Of a stretch of DNA of 64,000 nucleotides, positions 55,750 through 64,000 are shown piece by piece. The notes below the pieces were generated by a model. It did not search any database. It was given only the letters and a program-made list of their open reading frames with translations, and was not told where the DNA came from. The DNA is taken from positions 39,618,800 to 39,682,799 of the forward strand of contig JAAOOA010000002.1 of the NCBI GenBank assembly GCA_012861695.1, read 5' to 3'. Source of the stretch: Trematomus loennbergii (taxonomy: Eukaryota; Chordata; Actinopteri; Perciformes; Nototheniidae). Made by a program: the position numbers and the translations under genes. Position 1 is the first letter of the stretch; the number at the start of each line of letters is the position of its first letter.

Positions 55750-58170
55750 ACTGGATTGAAATGATTTGGGAGGAAAACAGATTTGATGAGACATTTAATT
55801 ACAGGCCTTATTGGATGTGGATATGTGGGTGTTAAGAAGTGTTTTCTAGAGCCTGTTGGTAGAAGCGAGTTGTACTCCTCAATATTTATGAATTCAAGAG
55901 TGTTGCAATGCGTTTTCTCAGTTTATTAGGGATGTGTACTGGCAATAATCTGGCAATAGGTACAGGGACAATTTCCCAAAGGCTGATACACTTGTGAAAA
56001 CATTCGTGTTACAGATAACTACGGGTACCTTAATAACAATAATAATATTATTAATAATCATGTTTTATTGATAAATCACTTTGGAAAAATACTCCAAGAC
56101 ACTTTACATGTGCAGGTTAAAATACATCAAATCATTAAAAAAAGTGGGAGTTTCTCGCCCACTCACGCCTCGATAAGACTCCTTTGTTTACTTCTGTAAC
56201 ATAGTGAAATAACTAGGCTACCCTCACGCTATTTGAACACATTAGAAGTAATTTGCTAAGGGGCAAGATATCTCTAAACGGTTGCCCAATCCCAACAGAG
56301 CCAGCCAGCTAACCAATCAGAGCACATTGGGCTCTGGTTTCAGACAGAGGGTGAAAAGAGGTGCTGTAGCACAGGCACGAGAAAAGAGCTTTTGAACATT
56401 CAAGCATGTAAACAGTAGAGGCACAGAATACAAATATGAACCTCAAAATGAGCACAATATGTCCTCTTTAAGTAAATGGTTTTAAATGATTAATATCAAA
56501 ATGAAAGGTTAGTTTTTTAAAGAATTGATACATTATAACAATATTGCCATTGTGTAGTGTATCTATAGCTGCCTTCTTTCTTTATTCTTCCTGTACCCAT
56601 TATACTCTGTAGAACCCGGCACAGAGAACCTGGCATATCCAAGTGCAGCAGAGCAGGCATCATTCTGAAAATCACATCACAATCAGTTTACTGAGACAAG
56701 GGTCAAGCTGATGTAGAGTAAAGCGCAGCTACATGACTGCACTTTAACGTTACGTGATATCTAATCTACAGCTACATGTAAAGCTGATAGCGCTTCTGGA
56801 CAGGCCAACGCTGCTCAGCCTTCCATGAAGAGCTGCTCATGAATTCTGGATCAGGCCAAATGCTTTTAAATGAAGAGACAGTAAAACCATCAGACACTAT
56901 GAGCTGCGTCTTTGCCAGAGGCAAGTGAGCCAGTGATCTTTTCCAAATTGGTTAGTCAGTAATGTGCACTCGGTATTGATCATTCTAAATTGTGAAGCAT
57001 ACCTTCAGAAATCAATACCTTGGGCTCTGGAGAAAAGCAATAAGAAAGCTTTAAAAATAGAAATGACTTCACCTCTGGGAAATGTATTTGCCAGTTACAC
57101 AGAAAACGTGAAATGGACTGATTGTAATGAAGCAATCAGGGATGATATGAATTTTATAATAGTTTTCATAGTTATTTTAAACTGGGTTACAGAGAATCAG
57201 GATCTTCTTGCTCATCATTAGGTACGTTTAGTATAAAGAGATACATGTATGTCATTCTCACATTCTGTTGGCATTCAAATAGTCAGACTGAACAAATTAT
57301 TGTTTGACTGGCACTCACTCTGTACGCTTGGGTTTAAACTAACCAGCCTTAAAAAAACACAAAATGTATTTTTCAAACTTCAAGTTCCTTTCTAACACCA
57401 ATACTCAAAGAGCATCTAATAAATAGAACATTTGCTTTTACATTAACAAAAAATCTTTACCTTCTGTAGTATAAAAATGTCAATTGTGTTAAAAATGTAG
57501 AGAAATGAACAAAGATTTAAATTAATAAAAATGTAATTTGCTCAAAGGAAACCTGGATCATGAGGAACCTGAATATTTCCAAATTCTGGAATACAAATTC
57601 AAAATATTTTTGTACGTAGACTATTCATTTGAAATTAGAAAATGTTCTTTCAAAAGCGTGTTAAAGGATAGCATATTTTTGGTTGACGGTAGATCTCTGG
57701 ATATTGCCTATTGTTTAATTTAGCAGTGACCTCAGTGTCTCTCAGTGAGCACATTAGCATATTCAAGTTCGTGCTCCCATATGGTGCGTGAGATGAAAAT
57801 GATTGTGTTGAGCGTTCCAGTTGATAAGAGCACTCTTTTATGCTTTACTCTTGTACAGTGAGATGTTGTGTCAAAACGATGATAATGGTTTGGTCTGTAG
57901 GATGTAAATTATTGAACAGGGGAAGAATTTAGGTTGGAAGATCATTCTCCTATGCTACAAAACACACTACTGTTCCTAAGATGTGAACATTTGCCCCAGC
58001 CTCCCGCACACAGAATCATTTCTTTGATTTGAACTAGCAGTGTGTGCCCTGCTACTTTCAGTGCGTGTAAACACAATATCAAAGTGTGACCAAGAGGCAG
58101 CATTTAACTGCTTCATTGTTGAGAAGAATAATCTTCAGTCTCCTCTCCACTGTTCTCCCGCTATACTTTT
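55750..58170. other. ubash3b intron 1 segment with old repeats
   Basis: 56035-56110 is an AATAATAAT...CACTTTACA type dispersed repeat. 56150-56470 is the reverse of the repeat at 32610-32800 (GGGCTCTGGTTTCAGACAGA). The rest is AT-rich without genes. Confidence 0.45.
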
Positions 58171-58489
58171 GGCGCATTTCCACTACACGGCCTCGCTCGG
58201 CCTCGCTCGGTATGGCTAGGCCTCGTTAGGACTGGCTCACTTTATGGCGCATTTCCATTACAGTTCAGGAACTGGGGTAGTATCTATAGTAACGCAGTGT
58301 AGGCGGAGCCGTGACGTCATCTTCAATGAGAACTCCAGAAACACAACACAGCCGTTAGCTGTTAGCACTCAAGCTCACAGCTCCTCATATATGTTCAGAA
58401 ACTAGACAAAAGTTAAACAAGTACAAACCACAGACTGTCTGTGTCATGGTGATACAGTCGCTGCTTTATTTATGTCTGTAGGCCGTTGT

Positions 58490-59463
<974 letters not shown>

Positions 59464-59898
59464 GTTGTTGTGAGTGTGGACGGTCGGAGCATATACTGCG
59501 TTAGCTTAGCCAATCTCCATTTAGAAAACACGCATTTTAAAAGGTTTTTCGCCTGCCGTCTGTCTGCAGACTTGTCAAAGCATTAATTCATGGTTTTTAC
59601 TAACCGGTATCAGTATGTTGTTACTTCGGCATCATTTTGAAACGTGTATTACAATTAAATCACGGTCAAATATGTTCATCTTGTTGTAGTTGTAGCCCCC
59701 TTGCCAGCGATTCTCTCTATAGTTTAGCATACTCAGCCCGACTCAGCCTGGCCCTAGAACCACGATTTTATGAGGCCAGAAAAACTGTGAATTAGGACCC
59801 GCTAGCCGGTACTAGGCCAAGTGGAAACGCAACCAAAGACGGGCCGCTGACTTCACAGCTCTCTTAAACGGGGCTCCGCGCTGTAGTGGAAACGCGCC

Positions 59899-61091
59899 AT
59901 TTGTGTCTTCTTCTGCCCAAAAGTTTCCAAAAAAGATGAAAGCAACTTTAATCAAAGATATGAAGATTATGTTGGATTTCATTGTTATGCCTCTGGTCAT
60001 CGACAACTGTGACCAGAGTTATCACATATTTAAATTGTCTGAGTGGAGGGAATTTCTTCAAATTTAGCAGAAATGCCCACTTGGACTCAAGGATGAAATT
60101 AAACAAATGTGGTGGTTAAAGGGATTGGTGTCGTCATGATTGTATTGATACCAATCCTGATACTGCTTATCTATGGATGTTTGTTATTTATTGATACTCT
60201 TATCTTATCTTACCGCTATTCATCAATACTCTTAAGCATGTTGACCACCTGGGAGAGTCAAGATCTCTTACTGATTGTGTCCCCAGCTGTGTAGCTAAAC
60301 ACAGAGGGCAGGGTCTGTCACTGACTGTAGTTACCTCTGACAGCACATCTCACATTACTGTATGCTTCTGCGCCAACACATGCTGCAACAACAACTGTTT
60401 CTAGGCATCGGGCAAACTCATTTCATTTATGTACAAACTCCTAGCTACGGTGTTTCTTTATTCACCCAACTGTCAGTGGCGATTTGCCGAGCTACGTAGA
60501 GCTGACACACTAGCACACAAGTACGTGTTAGGCAAATTCAAAGTAAGGCTAACATTCCTAGCAAGTAGTTGTTGTTTGCAATGCTAGCTATTGGCTACTC
60601 AACATACCTCAACCAACTGGACTTCGCTGTAGTGAAGGGCTGTACATTTTTACAATAAACTTGTCTGTGACACTACTGTGAGGTGTAACGTTAGCTGCCA
60701 CTATTTTCAAGCAGTCAAACACTGGAGTGACATCACAAAACATGTTTTTAGCAAGAATTCATACACTAATTATGACAATTCTGCACAATGTCTAAAGTTA
60801 TACAAATGTCGGCGCAACCTACAACTTGACTGGTTGGCTGAGAACTGCAATGCGTTAATTCTAGTTGTGTTTCATAGTGACTGGTCTTATTGTAATCATG
60901 ATGTTGATCATATTTCTGGACAGAAATAAAAGAACACGCTGAGAGATCTTTTACAACAGTAGACCTCACAGTGATGTTAGAACTGTGACTATGGTCTGTC
61001 CAGTAAGGAAGGCCAGTGAGAAAAGTGGCTGGTCAAAGCCAAACTTTAAGCAGTGGAATATAAATGAGATTTCTCTGCTCTCCATCAGGGG

Positions 61092-61092
<1 letters not shown>
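59899..61092. other. ubash3b intron 1 segment
   Basis: A GATTGGTGTCGTCATGATTG...ATACCAATCCTGATACTG segment at 60120-60165 resembles an old hAT end. Nothing else recognisable. Confidence 0.4.
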
Positions 61093-61152
<60 letters not shown>

Positions 61153-61250
61153 GTGTGTGTGTGTGTGTGTGGTGTGGTGTGTGTGTGTGTGTGTGTGTGT
61201 GGTGGTGTGTGGTGTGTGTGTGTGGTGTGTGTGTGTGGTGTGGTGTGTGT
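61093..61250 (+). repeat. (GT)n microsatellite, interrupted
   Basis: About 155 bp. It is pure at the left and broken by GGTGTGGTG units at the right. Confidence 0.98.
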
Positions 61251-63565
61251 ACCAGTTTATGAATATGTGTAATTGGACTGGCATGAGTGAATACGCAGTC
61301 AGAACAGTGAACACTCTCTGTGGGTTTTGGGCGGCTGCAGCGTCGGTCTCTCTCTGCAGAAAAGACCAATTAGGATTAATGAGTTTGGAGGACAAACAGA
61401 AATGAGTTGTGGAGAAAGATGCTTATTGTTTCCCTGAAGACGCAACAAAAGGCTCTAAACCAATAGTTCATTTTCACCATGAATAACAAACAGGCTGAAT
61501 CTCCTCTTATTACCGAGCAGATTAGAGCTTAAGCTCCTTAAACATTTTCCTAGAGGCAGTGCTAGCCCAGCAGAAAAGCAATACAAATGTGTGTTCAAAT
61601 GCAAGAGCCCTGCAATAAATAGTACCTTAAGGGACACTTGTTTTTTTTGTTTTTTAAGAATATGTTATTGCTGTACCAAATAGTTTCAAGCTATGAAACT
61701 TATTTTATAACTTTGAAAATCCAATTCTTAATCAACTTTGGAATGCTGCACTGCTTATCTTTGTTTTGCTTGTCCACTCATTGTGTTTGAAGATATGGAT
61801 GAGGCTATACCGATGTTATTAGATTATACTATTTGTTGATTTAAATTCCAATGATGGATATAATAATACATTTCATTTCTAAGCGCTTATTCATGTGCTC
61901 AAAGACACTTTACATTGGTATAAAATAGGAAATAAAATATAAATATAATGTGTTATTCAAGCATTTCTCATAACTACAGACCATTGTAATACCCAAAAGT
62001 CAACAATCTGGCTTTATTTAATATTAAAACACAGTCAATACTTCATTCAAAAACCTATATAGAAGCTTTGATTGTAAAGAAAAAAGAAAAGAGATGGGCA
62101 CAGTGTGTGTCCGGATTCAAGTCAAGCTTATAGAAATGTAACGTCGATAGGATATTTTTTGAGTCTTTCTGCTTCCATTAACTGAAAAGGGCTGTAAAGT
62201 GTTTAATATAAAATAAATAAGTTATTATGAAATAAATTGTCAAATTAATAAAGTGTATAAAAGTGACGAGCAAGTGTTAGCTGTGTTGTTGGCTTAAGCA
62301 AACACATATAAAGATTGTTTTTCTTTGCGTTCTTCAAAGACTTTACTCTTTAGAATATCTTTAAACACTTCAAAAGTATCTCAGAATAAACCAACCAGCT
62401 GCTGCCATTAACCCTGGCGCTCAATTTGATGCCTAACATACAATCCAGACTAGCTAGTTAGAAAAATAGTGCTTTGCTCTGTCTCAATTAGCATACTTTT
62501 GTACTTACATGGCGATAATATCCTATTGCAAAGTATGGTAAAATGCACCAAGAGTACCATGGTGGTTCACTAATAACAGTCAAAAGGTTACCAGTGGATT
62601 GCTTGGCTCTTACAACTCTGCACGACTGCCATCTTGGGTATGAGTCGGAAGTCGCAGGACTACAGTAGCTACAATTACGGTTGCTCCAGGTCAACACAAC
62701 ACTAAACTAATAAAAGTTATTCAGGTTAGATTTATTTTATATTTATTAAATGTACTGAATAAGAAAAAGAAGACGCTTTTCATTTATTGCGTTAATTGAG
62801 AAGTCTGTAATGCTTTTCTTTCGCAAACAATAAAGTTGCTAGCTAACAATAGCATCCTCACTTCTGGTGAGGGCACAGCAGCTGTGTGTAATTCTGAGAC
62901 AACAATGAACAGTCATGCAAATGAAGACATTTTATTTGCAGCTCCAGCAGCATCAAGTTGGTTGAATCAGAATTACTTTGTCATTGTTGTCGGTGTTTTC
63001 TCGCTATTAGGAGCTCTTACAAAACATAAAGGGGTGTGCACATACTTTGTACAAGGCATGGGAGTCCATTAAATGTAGTTAGTACTGACATTTAAAAGAC
63101 ATACTTACTCTTATTAGCTATTTCTTCAGGTCTTCAATGAAGCAGTTCTAATCTGGTCCATTTAAATTAGTGGATGTCAGCCTTATCAAAATGATCAGCA
63201 ACTAAATGTCTATAAAGACTTAACTTCTTCTCCACTGACCACAAGATACCATCACATCAAATGTATCAAGTGGATATTAGTAACCATCTAACCAATGTAT
63301 TTGAACATCACAACAATAAAAAGCATAAAGGAATAATAATGTATAATAATAATGTTCTGCATTTCGATAAAGAATATGAACAGTAAAATCCGTACTCCCT
63401 TTACAGGGTAAATTCATATTAAAAGCTAATGGAGGGGTGCAAGTCCTAAAATCCGGAAATAAAAAAAATGAACCCTCAAATGTTTTCCTTGTCTTGAAGC
63501 TTAAAATAAGGTCTGTGGTTAAAACAGGCCTATGACATTTTCAAAAATGTTTCTCCGACTTAAAG
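61251..63565. other. ubash3b intron 1 segment
   Basis: 61855-61920 is an AATAATACATTTCATTT...CACTTTACATTGG type repeat like those at 24930 and 56040. Otherwise no gene or element seen. Confidence 0.4.
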
Positions 63566-64000
63566 GTCCCCTATTATACTCTTTCTCAACAATATATTAT
63601 AGGTCTCAGATATATACAAAACATGTCTTTGAAATGTTTTGCTCGAAATACCAAACAGATCATGCATTGTAGCATCCCATAAACCCCTCTGTTTCAGCCC
63701 TGTTTCAAAAGTGCTGATTCTGTGTCTGTAGCTTTAAATGCTAATGACTGCTGCTGGCCACGCCCCTCTGTGAAGTGTTTGGTTGTAAAAAAACAATATG
63801 CTCTTACAGGAGATTCCGGTGATAAGGTGGGCGGGTGTTACCTCGGTTGGTTATTGGCTAATGGTTACACAACCCAAAAAACGTCATCATAAAGTGGCCA
63901 AAATCTGATCAGCTCATTTCAGACAGTTTTATATAAATGGATCAGGACAAAAAGAGAGGAATCTTCTGTAGCTTAGCGGTGGTGATGCGCAGCTATGCGG
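63566..64000 (+). repeat. Dispersed fish repeat (TTAAAGGTCCCCTATTATAC type), cut by window end
   Basis: It begins TTAAAGGTCCCCTATTATAC and contains GGCCACGCCCCTCTGTGAAG, GGTTGGTTATTGGCTAATGG and a TATAAAT near its end. It is a very common teleost repeat, related to the GGCCCTATCATGC repeats at 23918 and 37451. Class unknown to me. Confidence 0.55.

Overview
The window is nuclear DNA of a ray-finned (teleost) fish. The evidence is small exons with GT/AG borders in long introns, a glucuronokinase gene that mammals lack, and dense fish-type repeats (hAT and Tc1 elements, a DIRS-like element, a Ty3/gypsy tail, long CA/GT arrays). No bacterial or viral gene system, CRISPR array or operon is present. 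I have no species-level marker.

Layout. 1-2367 is the 3' end of a decayed Ty3/gypsy retrotransposon with its 3' LTR. 2690-4440 holds a hAT end and a tandemly triplicated ~0.6 kb unit. 4960-19830 is a complete USF1-family bHLH-zipper transcription factor gene (10 coding exons, 299 aa), probably the usf1-like paralogue. 20420-41054 is gkup, a fusion of a nucleotidyltransferase and a GHMP-type glucuronokinase (23 coding exons, about 619 aa). One base is missing in its exon 4 in this sequence. 42397-42524 is the first coding exon of ubash3b, and 42525 to the window end is consistent with its long first intron. All three genes are on the + strand. They have unrelated jobs (E-box transcription, nucleotide-sugar salvage, phosphotyrosine/ubiquitin signalling) and share only neighbourhood.

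Repeats explain most of the rest. At least nine insertions have readable terminal inverted repeats (TIRs) and target-site duplications (TSDs), and several are nested. The most unusual is a 3.6 kb foldback element at 27805-31418 in gkup intron 7. Its inverted arms are built of about 33 and 18 copies of one 20-bp minisatellite, and it carries a solo LTR and a hAT element inside. A relative sharing its interior but with different termini lies at 58171-59898. A DIRS-like tyrosine-recombinase retrotransposon remnant sits in gkup intron 4.

I found no new gene system. The observations most worth checking are the gkup frameshift, the foldback/minisatellite element and its relative, and a MITE (miniature inverted-repeat transposable element) inserted 8 bp past a usf splice donor so that its TSD is the donor itself. 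Exon borders were read by eye from homology plus GT/AG and phase consistency; transcript data would settle them.
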